Translations under genes and position numbers: made by a program
Shown: positions 6,957 through 14,919 of the stretch, in pieces
Position numbering within the stretch: the stretch's first letter is position 1
Layout of the letters: every line of letters starts with the position of its first letter
NCBI RefSeq assembly: GCF_002222655.1
Contig: NZ_CP022423.1
Coordinates: 124,001 to 188,000, forward strand
Reading direction: 5' to 3'
Source of the DNA: Vitreoscilla filiformis
GTDB taxonomy: Bacteria; Pseudomonadota; Gammaproteobacteria; Burkholderiales; Burkholderiaceae_C
DNA length: 64,000 nucleotides
The notes under the pieces: generated by a model
The model's database searches: none
What the model was told of the DNA's origin: nothing
Seen by the model: the letters and a program-made list of their open reading frames with translations, nothing else

Positions 6957-7363
6957 CCCACCCCACCGAACCGATCAACGTCTACAGCGTGCTGTGGCGC
7001 GCTCGTGTCAATCGCGTGGACGAACCCCTGGCCCGCACCTTGTGGGCCTTCGCCGAACTGAACGAGAACTTCAGTGCCGAAACCGTCCGGCTGATCCTGC
7101 GCCAACGCGCAGCGGCTCAACTGAACGTGCCCGGCTGGGCCCTGCAACTGAGCGACGTGCAAGACGCCCGTGCCATGCACACCCGCCGCGCAGGTGACGG
7201 CACAGCGTGGCTGTCTCCCACCCGCTGCTGGCTGGAAGTCGGTACACCCGGCACCCCTTGGGAATTCATCAGCCCGGATCGCGCCCTGTTGTGCTTCACC
7301 TCCAACGTGACGCACCAGATGTTCACCGAGCTGCTGCACGACGTGGGGAGGGACGACGCATGA
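6953..7363 (+). CDS. early phage protein, unknown
   Basis: The protein has 136 residues. It starts with an ATG that overlaps the KilA-N stop (ATGA), so it is translationally coupled. The sequence is mixed polar and hydrophobic, without cysteine motifs, signal peptide or membrane segment; LWAFAELNENFSAETVRLIL reads as helical. I do not recognise the family. Its place in the early block among small DNA-binding proteins suggests a regulatory or takeover role only by association. The next gene again begins at an ATGA overlap. Confidence 0.6.
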   Translation: MTHPTEPINVYSVLWRARVNRVDEPLARTLWAFAELNENFSAETVRLILRQRAAAQLNVPGWALQLSDVQDARAMHTRRAGDGTAWLSPTRCWLEVGTPGTPWEFISPDRALLCFTSNVTHQMFTELLHDVGRDDA

Positions 7364-7683
7364 GCCCCGTCTCTGCCTCCTCCGCTCGCATGCCCACCTC
7401 GGTGGATAAAACCCTGCGTGCCCTGCAAGCCCTGGCCGGCCACGAAGTGCATGGCCTCTCTCCCGCCGACCTGGCCGAGCGCCTGAAGGTGGCGCCGAGC
7501 TGGATCAGCCAAGTGATGCCGGCCCTCGAAGCCGAGCACTGGGTCGAGCGCATCCCTGACACCGGCCGCTGGCGCCTGGGTGTGGCCCCGGTACGCATCG
7601 GCCTGACCGCAGCGCAACACCTGCAACGCGCTCGCACCGAGCTGGACAGCCTGACCAGCCGTTACCTGGGGAGCGCGCAATGA
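7360..7683 (+). CDS. small helix-turn-helix protein, IclR-type N-domain
   Basis: The protein has 107 residues. TSVDKTLRALQALAGHEVHG and LSPADLAERLKVAPSWISQV form a winged-helix unit like the DNA-binding domain of IclR regulators: helices at about 14-27, 32-40 and 43-52, then a beta wing at WVERIPDTGRWRLG. The effector domain of IclR proteins is absent; only a short helical tail follows. ATG at 7360 overlaps the previous stop. Probably an early phage transcription factor. Confidence 0.7.
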   Translation: MSPVSASSARMPTSVDKTLRALQALAGHEVHGLSPADLAERLKVAPSWISQVMPALEAEHWVERIPDTGRWRLGVAPVRIGLTAAQHLQRARTELDSLTSRYLGSAQ

Positions 7684-8885
7684 TGGCCGTCCCTCATCAC
7701 CCCATGACCCCGACCAGCCGCGCCGCGCTGGTGGTGCTGGCCACCATGGCCTCGGGCGCCAGCCTGACGATGGCCGCTCTGGCGGCCGTCGAACGCGGCA
7801 GCACCGCGACGGACAAGGGCCTGCACGTCGTCACCGCTGCGGTGTTGGCCCTGGGCTGCAACCTGCTGCCTGGGCTGGCCCTGCGAGGTTGGCGCATGGC
7901 GTGGCTGGTCGCGGGCCTGTGTCTGGTGGCCACGCTCTACAACCAGGCGCACTGGTACGCCAGCGCCGGACACCGGGCGGGCGATGCTCGGGCCACGGCA
8001 GAGGTAACGCTCAGCCAATCCGCCCAAGTGGCCCGCGACGAACTGGCCTCATTGGCTGGCACGCCGACCCTGGCTCAGGCGGGCGACGCGCTGGCCAAGG
8101 CGCAAGCCAAGGCCGAGCGTGCCCAAGCGGCCCAACGCTTGTGTGACAGCACCACGCCTGGCCGCTGCACCGCTGCTGCCACGGGGGCCAGTGCCGCAGT
8201 GGCCCACCTGCGAGCGGCTGAGCAGACGGCGCAACAAGCCCAGCGCGTGGGCGAGCTGCGCCGCCAACTCGCAGCCGACGCCCAAACCGCTGACACGCAA
8301 CGCCAGCGGGCAGCCACCGACCCGGTGGACGCCCGACTGGCCGAGCTGACGGGGTGGAGCCCCGCCGTCATCGGGTTGGGTGGCTCGCTGCTGCAAGGCG
8401 CGCTGCTCGAAGGTGTTGCCGCCCTGCTGTGGGCGGTGGCACTGGCAAGCCCTGCGGCTGCCCCGTCCCGCAATCCCCACGTCTCGACTGATACCCATCC
8501 ACATCTGCAAGGAGCGCACCGTGAGCACACCCGCATTCCCTCTGCCATCCGGCAGCGTTTCGCCAACGCCTGGCGGCATGTGCGCCAAGCCGTTGGGAGA
8601 GATTCCTCTGGGCGCCGCGCAGTTGGCGTTCATCAGCCTGGAGATGTCCAACCGAGTCCCACGGGCCGATCAGCGGTTGGAGTTGAGTCTGTCCACGCTG
8701 CTGTGTTTGGCGCTGTCTCACCGGGCGGTGGAGGTGTTTGGCAAGGAGCAGGTGCATTGCCTGGATGTGATGGCGGGCATCACGGTGTTCGCCAACCGCC
8801 TGGCCGAGACAGCACTGGAGGGCATGGCCACCACCCTGCGCCTGTTCGACGACGGGGCCGGGAGCGGCGGGGACTCCTTTCTTGA
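7680..8885 (+). CDS. early phage membrane protein with coiled coil; C-terminal extent uncertain
   Basis: The frame has 401 codons, but only the first 260 or so look like protein. Three hydrophobic segments lie at about 13-35, 48-68 and 71-87. An Ala/Gln-rich heptad region follows (about 100-215), then a fourth hydrophobic segment (VIGLGGSLLQGALLEGVAAL, about 229-260). Beyond codon 265 the sequence turns into Arg/Gly/His-rich text and overlaps the gene at 8521 in another frame, so the real end is probably near 8490. A stop TGA exists in another frame at 8489-8491, so a small frameshift or an overlong non-native tail must be considered. The start overlaps the preceding stop. Confidence 0.5.
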   Translation: MMAVPHHPMTPTSRAALVVLATMASGASLTMAALAAVERGSTATDKGLHVVTAAVLALGCNLLPGLALRGWRMAWLVAGLCLVATLYNQAHWYASAGHRAGDARATAEVTLSQSAQVARDELASLAGTPTLAQAGDALAKAQAKAERAQAAQRLCDSTTPGRCTAAATGASAAVAHLRAAEQTAQQAQRVGELRRQLAADAQTADTQRQRAATDPVDARLAELTGWSPAVIGLGGSLLQGALLEGVAALLWAVALASPAAAPSRNPHVSTDTHPHLQGAHREHTRIPSAIRQRFANAWRHVRQAVGRDSSGRRAVGVHQPGDVQPSPTGRSAVGVESVHAAVFGAVSPGGGGVWQGAGALPGCDGGHHGVRQPPGRDSTGGHGHHPAPVRRRGRERRGLLS

Positions 8886-8946
8886 GGCCATGCGCGGCAT
8901 GCAGCCGCCTTCCGCTCCCCCTTCAACCACTCCCACCCTTGATTGA
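8521..8946 (+). CDS. early phage protein, unknown
   Basis: The protein has 141 residues with a GTG start at 8521 and AAGGAG six bases upstream, a stronger signal than the internal ATGs. The middle part (LSTLLCLALSHRAVEVFGKE, VMAGITVFANRLAETALEG) is helical; the ends are Pro/Ser-rich. It overlaps the tail of the preceding frame by up to 365 bases in a different frame. No known family is recognised. Confidence 0.6.
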   Translation: MSTPAFPLPSGSVSPTPGGMCAKPLGEIPLGAAQLAFISLEMSNRVPRADQRLELSLSTLLCLALSHRAVEVFGKEQVHCLDVMAGITVFANRLAETALEGMATTLRLFDDGAGSGGDSFLEAMRGMQPPSAPPSTTPTLD

Positions 8947-8957
8947 AAGACCCTGCG

Positions 8958-9926
8958 ATGAGCCGCACCCCTACCCCCCGCAGTGAAACCCGCCTGGTTG
9001 AACTCGCCCCCGGCGCCCTGGATGCCGACCGCGCCGCCGCCGACACGCTGGCCGCGTTGCAAGCCGGCACCAGTGCAGAACGTGACTTGCTGAACCAGCT
9101 TCTTGGGCAAGCCCAGATGGCGGATGCCATTGCCAAATTTAGCCGAACGGTTCGGCTGACTAAGCTGGCATTCGTCCGAGAAAACAAGCTTTATCAACAA
9201 CTTGCGGGGAAGCAAATGCCGAACGGTTCGGCATTACGCGGAACTTGGGAGGAGTTTTGCGAGTTGTTGGGTTATTCCAAAGACAAGGTCGATCTCGACT
9301 TGCAAAACCTGCAAAGCTTTGGCGAAGAGGCTCTGGAAAGCATGTCCCGCATGGGCATCGGCTACCGGGACATGAAGCAGTACCGCCGCCTGCCCGAAGA
9401 CGCCAAGACCCTGCTGATCGAGACAGCCAAGACGGGTGACAAAGCCGCCTTCCTCGACCTGGCCGAAGAACTGGTGGAACGACACGCCAAGCAAAAGGCG
9501 GATCTCGAAGCCAAGCTGGACGACGCCACGAAGACCCTGCAAGCCAAGGACGCCGTGCTGGCCCAGGTGAGCACCGACCTGAACGCCGCCAAAGAAAAGC
9601 TGGCCCGCCCCTGGACGCCCAACCCCGAACTGGGCACCCGCAGCGCCACCGAAGACGCCGCCCTGGAAGAGCTGGCCAAGGCCGCCGACGCCAGCGCCCA
9701 AAGCGCCCGCCGCCTGGGCGTGGTGGTGGCTGACATCTGCGCCAACCAGACCAACCAAGCCCTGCGCACCAAAGCCCTGCAAGCCCTGACCTACGTGGTG
9801 GTCACGCTGCGCGAAGTGGTGATTGAACACGGCCTGGAAGTGGAAGTGAGCGACGACGCCCTGGGCACCCGCCCCGCCTGGATGAACGCCGCCTGGCAGC
9901 AACCCAGTGATGACACCACCGCGTGA
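8958..9926 (+). CDS. DUF3102-like phage early protein with coiled coil
   Basis: The protein has 322 residues. The core from RLTKLAFVRENKLYQQLAGK through GTWEEFCELLGYSKDKVDLD and GEEALESMSRMGIGYRDMKQ (about 60-150) matches a phage protein type of DUF3102 character. A long coiled coil (about 165-215) and a helical C-terminal domain follow. Such proteins are seen in early regions of transposable and other phages; the function is unknown, with DNA binding suspected. Two copies of one 15-bp palindrome lie in the gene at 9142-9156 and 9218-9232. The ATG at 8958 is preferred to a TTG at 8943. Confidence 0.65.
   Translation: MSRTPTPRSETRLVELAPGALDADRAAADTLAALQAGTSAERDLLNQLLGQAQMADAIAKFSRTVRLTKLAFVRENKLYQQLAGKQMPNGSALRGTWEEFCELLGYSKDKVDLDLQNLQSFGEEALESMSRMGIGYRDMKQYRRLPEDAKTLLIETAKTGDKAAFLDLAEELVERHAKQKADLEAKLDDATKTLQAKDAVLAQVSTDLNAAKEKLARPWTPNPELGTRSATEDAALEELAKAADASAQSARRLGVVVADICANQTNQALRTKALQALTYVVVTLREVVIEHGLEVEVSDDALGTRPAWMNAAWQQPSDDTTA
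9141..9157. repeat. palindrome copy 1 (GCCGAACGGTTCGGC core)
   Basis: AGCCGAACGGTTCGGCT is an inverted repeat of two 8-base arms around one central G. The 15-base core recurs exactly at 9218-9232. It lies inside a coding sequence that otherwise uses GC-rich codons, next to a more AT-rich stretch. Confidence 0.7.
9215..9235. repeat. palindrome copy 2, extended to 21 bp
   Basis: Arms AATGCCGAAC and GTTCGGCATT flank one central G. The core is identical to the copy 76 bases upstream. It encodes MPNGSAL, a stretch that also looks natural for the protein family, so coding constraint and DNA-site function could coexist. Confidence 0.7.
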
Positions 9927-9937
9927 GGAGAACCACG

Positions 9938-10252
9938 ATGAGCCTGAACCCCACCACCGTTGACATCCGCTCCCTCAACGAACAACAGCGCCGGGCGCTG
10001 CTGGACTGCACCGGCCTGAGCCGCCGGCAATCGGCCTACCGCAACTCATTTGTGGTGCGCAAAGGAGGTGCCGATGCGCAGTTGGCCCAGCAACTGGAAG
10101 CCAAGGGCCTGATGTGCTGCAAGCCGTATTTGAACGACCACAGCCTGCTCTACCAAGTGACCCAGGCCGGAATGGATGCAGCGCTGGCCATTGGCGCCCT
10201 GAAGCAGGGCCGCGCCTGGGTGCCCTGCCACGTCACCCCCGCCCAAGCCTGA
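9938..10252 (+). CDS. early phage protein, unknown
   Basis: The protein has 104 residues and starts at an ATG preceded by GAGGAG seven bases upstream. An N-terminal helical part (SLNEQQRRALLDCTGLSRRQ) is followed by a compact region (ADAQLAQQLEAKGLMCCKPY) and a VTQAGMDAAL segment. The last two read like the wing and helix of a small winged-helix protein. No family is recognised. It lies between the DUF3102-like gene and the phage rdgC, separated by 24 bases from the latter. Confidence 0.6.
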   Translation: MSLNPTTVDIRSLNEQQRRALLDCTGLSRRQSAYRNSFVVRKGGADAQLAQQLEAKGLMCCKPYLNDHSLLYQVTQAGMDAALAIGALKQGRAWVPCHVTPAQA

Positions 10253-10276
10253 CAACCCTCGCCCAAGGAAACGACC

Positions 10277-11233
10277 ATGTTCAAGAACCTGATTTTGTAC
10301 GCCATCACCGGCACCAACCCTGCCCGGTGCGCCGACCTGATTCCTGCGCTGGTGCGCGAGGAGTTCCGCCCCTGCGAGCCGGCCAAGGAACATTCGGCTG
10401 GTTGGGTTGATCCGGCCGACCCGAGCGCGACCCGAGGCGCTTTGGTGCAGCCGTTGTTCTGCCACGGCTGGATGCTGGCCTACAAGACCGAAACCAAGAA
10501 GGTGCCCACCCAGGCGCTGAAGGCGCGGGTGGCAGAGATGGCCGAGGCCATCTACAAGGAAACCGGGCGCCGCCCCGGCAAGACGGCTGCCAAGGATTTG
10601 GCCGAAGCAGCCAAGTTTGAGCTGTTGCCCCGTGCGTTTGCCCTCCAAGAAACCACGCTGGTGTGGCTGGACACGGACAACGGCTGGCTGGCATTGGACT
10701 GCGCCAGCGCCAAGCGCGGCGCGGACATCGTGACGGCGCTGGTGCGGATGATCCCCGGCCTTGTGGTGACGCCAGTGCAGACGCAGGTTTCCCCGGCTGC
10801 GGCCATGTCCACCTGGCTGGGCAGCGGTGATGCACCCTGGTCGTTTGGCCTGTGCCTGGGCCGCTCCGCCGAGCTGCACCGTCAGGACGAAACCCGCGCC
10901 AAGGTGCGCTACGTCAACCACTCGCTGGTGACGGACGAAGTGCGTGCCCATGTGCGTGAGGGCTACACCGCCAAGCAACTGGCGTTGGAGTGGGATACCC
11001 GGATGACCTTTGTGCTCACCGATGCCTGGACGCTGCGGAACGTGGCCCTCACCGATGTGGTGCTGGAAGAGAACAAGACGGCGGGCGGCCCCGGCTGGCC
11101 TGACGCCGAGGAGGTTTGGCGCACCGATGCGGTGCTGATGACCGCCGAGCTGCAACGCATGTTGGCCGACTTGATGAACGCCCTGGGCGGCAAGTTGGCG
11201 ATCGGGCAACCCGCTGCCACCGCCCAGGCGTAA
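10277..11233 (+). CDS. phage-encoded RdgC homologue
   Basis: The protein has 318 residues and aligns along its full length with the host RdgC encoded at 50449-51441. Shared landmarks include MFKNL at the start, ETGRRPG near 95, LLPRAF near 117, WLALDCASAKR near 139, PVQTQVSPAAAM near 170 and VRYVNHS in place of VRYARHA. RdgC is a ring-shaped DNA-binding protein that restrains RecA and takes part in recombination control. It lies directly upstream of the transposase genes (23-base gap), so it is expressed with them and may protect or shape replicating phage DNA. That role is inferred; family membership is clear. Confidence 0.9.
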   Translation: MFKNLILYAITGTNPARCADLIPALVREEFRPCEPAKEHSAGWVDPADPSATRGALVQPLFCHGWMLAYKTETKKVPTQALKARVAEMAEAIYKETGRRPGKTAAKDLAEAAKFELLPRAFALQETTLVWLDTDNGWLALDCASAKRGADIVTALVRMIPGLVVTPVQTQVSPAAAMSTWLGSGDAPWSFGLCLGRSAELHRQDETRAKVRYVNHSLVTDEVRAHVREGYTAKQLALEWDTRMTFVLTDAWTLRNVALTDVVLEENKTAGGPGWPDAEEVWRTDAVLMTAELQRMLADLMNALGGKLAIGQPAATAQA

Positions 11234-11256
11234 CCCCCACACAAGGAGCGGGCACC

Positions 11257-13068
11257 ATGCCTCCGAGCCATCAAATTTCAGCCGATCAAGTGCTGTACCT
11301 GCACGAGGTACGCACCCGGCTGGACAAGGCCGCGCACGGCGAGTGCGGCGCCATTGCGGATGAGGCGGCGGCGCAGCTTGGCGTGACGCGCAGCACCATC
11401 CACCGCCTACTGGCCGAGCAGCTCGGCCGGGACACGGGGCGCAAGCGCCGCAGCGATGCGGGCAAGCGTGGCGTGACCCACGATGAGCTGATGAAGATCA
11501 GCGCGGCGCTGATGGGCACCTTCCGACGCAAAGGCATCAACCGCATGACCGCCGATGACGCGGTGGAGCTGCTGCGCCACGACACGGTGGGGCTCATCAG
11601 CACCCAGCTTTCCACCAGCAGGCTGCTGGTGCTGCTGCGCGAAGCCGGGCTGCACCCCGACCAGTTGCGCCTGCCGGAGCCGGCGATTCAGGTGGCCACG
11701 GAGCACCCGAACCAGTTCTGGCAAGTGGATGCATCGGTGTGCGTTGTTTATTACCTCAGCAACGCCACCGGGTTGCAGGTGATGGACGAAAAGAAGTTCT
11801 ACAAGAATAAGCCGGCGAATATCACCCGCGTCCAGGAAGAACGGTTGATTCGGTATACCGCCGCCGATGTGAACTCCCATGATTTCCTGACCCGGTATTA
11901 CCTGGGCAGTGAATCAGCGGCCAACCTGGGTGAGTTTCTGATCTGGGCGTTTGGTGACAAGGGCGGACGCCACCCGATGCACGGGGTGCCGCTGCATCTG
12001 GAGTTCGACCCAGGTGCGGCCAACACCTCGGCGCCGGTGCTCAACCTGTGCGAGCGCCTGAAGTCCAAGGTGCTGGTGCATGAGCGTCACCGCTCACGCT
12101 CCAACGGCAGCGTGGAGAAGGCCCACCACCTGGTGGAAATCCACTTCGAGCTGGCCAGCCTGCGCTTTGCCAAAGTGGCCAGCCTGGACGACTTGAACGA
12201 CAAGGCGCTGCTGTGGAGCCACTGGTACTGCGGCACGAAGAACCACAGCCGCTACGGGCGCCCGCGCCATGCGCAATGGTTGACGATCACCGCTGACCAA
12301 CTGCGCATCGCTCCCCCGGCGGATGTGATGCGCCGCCTGATGCGGGCGCACCCGATCAAGCGCAAGGTGGACACGAATCTGGAGATCACCTTCGCCTTGC
12401 GTGGGGCCGATGGCAAGGTGAGCCGCCACAGCTACCGCGTGCGCCACTTGCCGGGCGTGAAGGCTGGGGACATGGTGCCGGTGGTGGCCGACCCGTACCA
12501 CCCGCCCAGCGTCGAGGTTGGCTATGTGGACGGCAGCACCGGGCGCCTGGCGTGGATGCCGTTCGAGGCGGTGACGTTCACCAGTGCCGGATACGCCACC
12601 GACGCACCGCAGCGCGGCCAGGAACTGCGCGCCGCGCCGCGTGGCTTGCTGGACGTGAACCGGGATGCGGTGGTGCAAACCGCCTACGGCGGCGACACGC
12701 TGGACGAAGCCAAGGAACGCCAAGAAAAGGGTGGCCTTGTGTTTGCCGGGCAGGTTGACCCGTTTGCCATGCACAAGGCGGATGCCGCCCAACTGCCCAC
12801 TTACATGCCCAAGCGCGGGCACCAAGTGGCGGTGGAAGACCGGGCGGTATCCACCCGCCGCCTGACGGTGCCCGAGGCGTGCCAAGAGCTGAAGCGCCGC
12901 CTGGGCGAGCGCTACACGCCCCAGGTGTACGGCTGGGTGCAAGCCCGGTTCGGCGCCGACGGCGTGCCCGAAGACCAACTCGAAACCCTGGCCGAGCAAC
13001 TGGCGCCAAGCGCACCCGCTGCCCAGCCCGTGGCCCCGATGCCGCTGCGTGCGGTGGGAGGTTTGTGA
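11257..13068 (+). CDS. Mu A-like DDE transposase
   Basis: The protein has 603 residues and catalyses the strand transfer that integrates and replicates the phage. An N-terminal helix-turn-helix (about 33-55) is followed by the catalytic DDE core: Asp158 in WQVDAS, Asp251 in LEFDPGAAN and Glu287 in NGSVEKAH, with the usual spacing. A Mu-transposase C-terminal barrel (about 395-450, PVVADPYHPPSVEVGYVD) follows and then a helical tail that would contact the B protein. ATG at 11257 has AAGGAG nine bases upstream. The stop overlaps the next gene by one base. It should act on repeats at the phage ends such as those near 17429-17465. Confidence 0.95.
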   Translation: MPPSHQISADQVLYLHEVRTRLDKAAHGECGAIADEAAAQLGVTRSTIHRLLAEQLGRDTGRKRRSDAGKRGVTHDELMKISAALMGTFRRKGINRMTADDAVELLRHDTVGLISTQLSTSRLLVLLREAGLHPDQLRLPEPAIQVATEHPNQFWQVDASVCVVYYLSNATGLQVMDEKKFYKNKPANITRVQEERLIRYTAADVNSHDFLTRYYLGSESAANLGEFLIWAFGDKGGRHPMHGVPLHLEFDPGAANTSAPVLNLCERLKSKVLVHERHRSRSNGSVEKAHHLVEIHFELASLRFAKVASLDDLNDKALLWSHWYCGTKNHSRYGRPRHAQWLTITADQLRIAPPADVMRRLMRAHPIKRKVDTNLEITFALRGADGKVSRHSYRVRHLPGVKAGDMVPVVADPYHPPSVEVGYVDGSTGRLAWMPFEAVTFTSAGYATDAPQRGQELRAAPRGLLDVNRDAVVQTAYGGDTLDEAKERQEKGGLVFAGQVDPFAMHKADAAQLPTYMPKRGHQVAVEDRAVSTRRLTVPEACQELKRRLGERYTPQVYGWVQARFGADGVPEDQLETLAEQLAPSAPAAQPVAPMPLRAVGGL

Positions 13069-13370
13069 TGAGCAAGAGCATCAAAGAAATTACCCGTGCC
13101 GTGAAGGCCGCGACCGGTAAAACGCCGGCTGAGCTGCTGCTGGAGCGGTTTGAAGAACAGCAAACTTCGACCCTCAAGACCGACGAAACCACCCCAGAAG
13201 AGCGGGCCGCGATTGGTGCTCTGGAGGATGCAATCCGCGCCCTGCCGCGCAGCTTGTTCATTGAAACCAGCGAGCACGAAGGCCGCGCAGCCATCTACAA
13301 GCGCACGGGGCCTGGGGAAATGGTGCTGGTGGGAACCGTCTACCGCAAACGCACGTTTTCACAGGTTTGA
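13068..13370 (+). CDS. small phage protein between transposase A and B genes
   Basis: The protein has 100 residues, with ATG overlapping the transposase stop (TGATG). The N-terminal half (KEITRAVKAATGKTPAELLL) is helical and charged, and the C-terminal half (AAIYKRTGPGEMVLVGTVYR) looks like a beta hairpin. I do not recognise the family. Translation coupled to the transposase suggests a fixed stoichiometric partner or modulator, but no data in the sequence prove it. Confidence 0.6.
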   Translation: MSKSIKEITRAVKAATGKTPAELLLERFEEQQTSTLKTDETTPEERAAIGALEDAIRALPRSLFIETSEHEGRAAIYKRTGPGEMVLVGTVYRKRTFSQV

Positions 13371-13382
13371 GGGGTTCAAGTC

Positions 13383-14612
13383 ATGACCCCCAACACCCAC
13401 CCCCTGCGCCTGCACACCGTGCTGACCGCCTCGCGGTTGAGCCTGCGCCAAGTGGCTGAACCGGCGGGCATTTCACCGGCAGGTTTGTCACAACTGGCGC
13501 TGCATGGGCAGTGGCCCAAGCGCCGCGATCAGGCCGAACTGCGCCAGGCCGTCACCCGCTCGCTCGCTGACCTGGGCGTGCCAACCGAGCAGCTTGATCA
13601 CCTGTTCGAGCCGCTACCGGATGCCACCCAAACCGCCCCCAGCACCACCGACAAGCCCTCTCTGTTGCCCCCGCTGCGCCGCGCCCATCGGGCTGGCACC
13701 CACCCCAACACCCGCACCACACCCAACCAGGAAGACACCATGCTGATCGCCAAACAGAGCCTGACCACCGACGCTCGCAAGCACTTCAAGTTGTTCACCG
13801 GCCCGTTCGACGACGAGGTGACACAAGACGCTCACCTGTTCGCCAATGCCGAAATCCGGTTCGTGCGCGAAATGGTGTGGCAAGCCGCACTCAACGCCCG
13901 CATGTTGGCCCTGGTAGGCGAGAGTGGCTCAGGCAAGACCACCATCCTGGGCGACCTGAAAGAGCGCATCCAGCGCGAGAACAAACTGCTCAAGATCATC
14001 GCCCCCAGCGTGGTGGGCATGGCCGACAAAGACACCAAGGGCAAGCCGCTCAAGAGCAGCGACATCCTGGCGGCCATCGTGCTCGACCTCGACCCCAAAG
14101 CCACCGTGGCCCAAACCTCCGAGGCGCGCACCCGCCAAGTGTTGAAACTGCTGGAAGAACATCGCAAGGCGGGCTGGGCGCATGTACTGGTTCTGGAAGA
14201 GGCGCACGACTCACCCTCCACCACCCTCAACCAGTTCAAGCGTTTGCATGAGCGCATGCGCGTGGGTCGGGCTCCACTGCTGGGCATCCTGATGGTGGGC
14301 CACCAGGAGCTGGCCGACAAACTGCAAAAGAACGATGTGCGCGAAGTGCTGCAACGCACCGAGATCGTCGAACTGCGCCCGCTGGGTGTGAAGTCGGGCG
14401 ACCTGGCCGCCTACATGGCCCACCGCGTCAAAGCCTACTGTGGTCGGGAGTTGGGCGAACTGTTCGAGCTGGACGCTATCGCGGCCCTGGCCACGCGGCT
14501 GCAAGGCGACATCTACCCGCTGGCCATCAACAATTTGTCCAACCGGGCGCTGAATCAGGCCGCCGAGCTGGGCGCCCCGGTGGTGACTGCTGACGTGGTG
14601 CGGATGGCATGA
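13383..14612 (+). CDS. Mu B-like transposition ATPase
   Basis: The protein has 409 residues. An N-terminal helix-turn-helix (about 12-45) is joined by a Pro/Thr-rich linker to an AAA-type ATPase. Walker A GESGSGKTT is at 179-187 and Walker B VLVLEEAH at 268-275; EVLQRTEIVEL near 320 holds the arginine-finger region. MuB-like proteins coat target DNA and activate the transposase. An internal ATG at codon 120 (13740) has AGGA seven bases upstream and would yield the ATPase without the HTH, as in shorter B proteins. The gene follows the A gene as expected. Confidence 0.92.
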   Translation: MTPNTHPLRLHTVLTASRLSLRQVAEPAGISPAGLSQLALHGQWPKRRDQAELRQAVTRSLADLGVPTEQLDHLFEPLPDATQTAPSTTDKPSLLPPLRRAHRAGTHPNTRTTPNQEDTMLIAKQSLTTDARKHFKLFTGPFDDEVTQDAHLFANAEIRFVREMVWQAALNARMLALVGESGSGKTTILGDLKERIQRENKLLKIIAPSVVGMADKDTKGKPLKSSDILAAIVLDLDPKATVAQTSEARTRQVLKLLEEHRKAGWAHVLVLEEAHDSPSTTLNQFKRLHERMRVGRAPLLGILMVGHQELADKLQKNDVREVLQRTEIVELRPLGVKSGDLAAYMAHRVKAYCGRELGELFELDAIAALATRLQGDIYPLAINNLSNRALNQAAELGAPVVTADVVRMA

Positions 14613-14848
14613 ACACCGCCACCTCCCTGGCCTGGGCTGTGCGCTCCTGGCTGTATCGCCTGGAAGTGGTGTGGCTGCGACACCAACTGGCCACGCTGGC
14701 CCGCCGTGAAGCGGTGTACCGCACGCACATCCAGACCGAGCTGAACTACAGCGCAGCACTGCGCATCGAGCTGGCCCAGATGCTGTCCGAGACCACCATC
14801 CAGCGCACTCGACTGCGCGCCAGGCTCAGACGCATCTGGCGCGTGTGA
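14609..14848 (+). CDS. small basic phage protein, unknown
   Basis: The protein has 79 residues, starting with an ATGA overlap on the transposase B stop. It is Arg/Leu-rich and apparently all helical (VVWLRHQLATLARREAVYRT). No cysteine motif or signal peptide is present. The unbroken amphipathic pattern suggests a coiled coil or DNA-associated helix. A gap of 71 bases separates it from the DUF3164 gene. Confidence 0.55.
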   Translation: MNTATSLAWAVRSWLYRLEVVWLRHQLATLARREAVYRTHIQTELNYSAALRIELAQMLSETTIQRTRLRARLRRIWRV

Positions 14849-14919
14849 TCCCCGGCGCCCATGCGCCCCGTTGCCGGTCGGCTACCGGCGAAGTTTCCCT
14901 CGACAACAACCGCAACATC

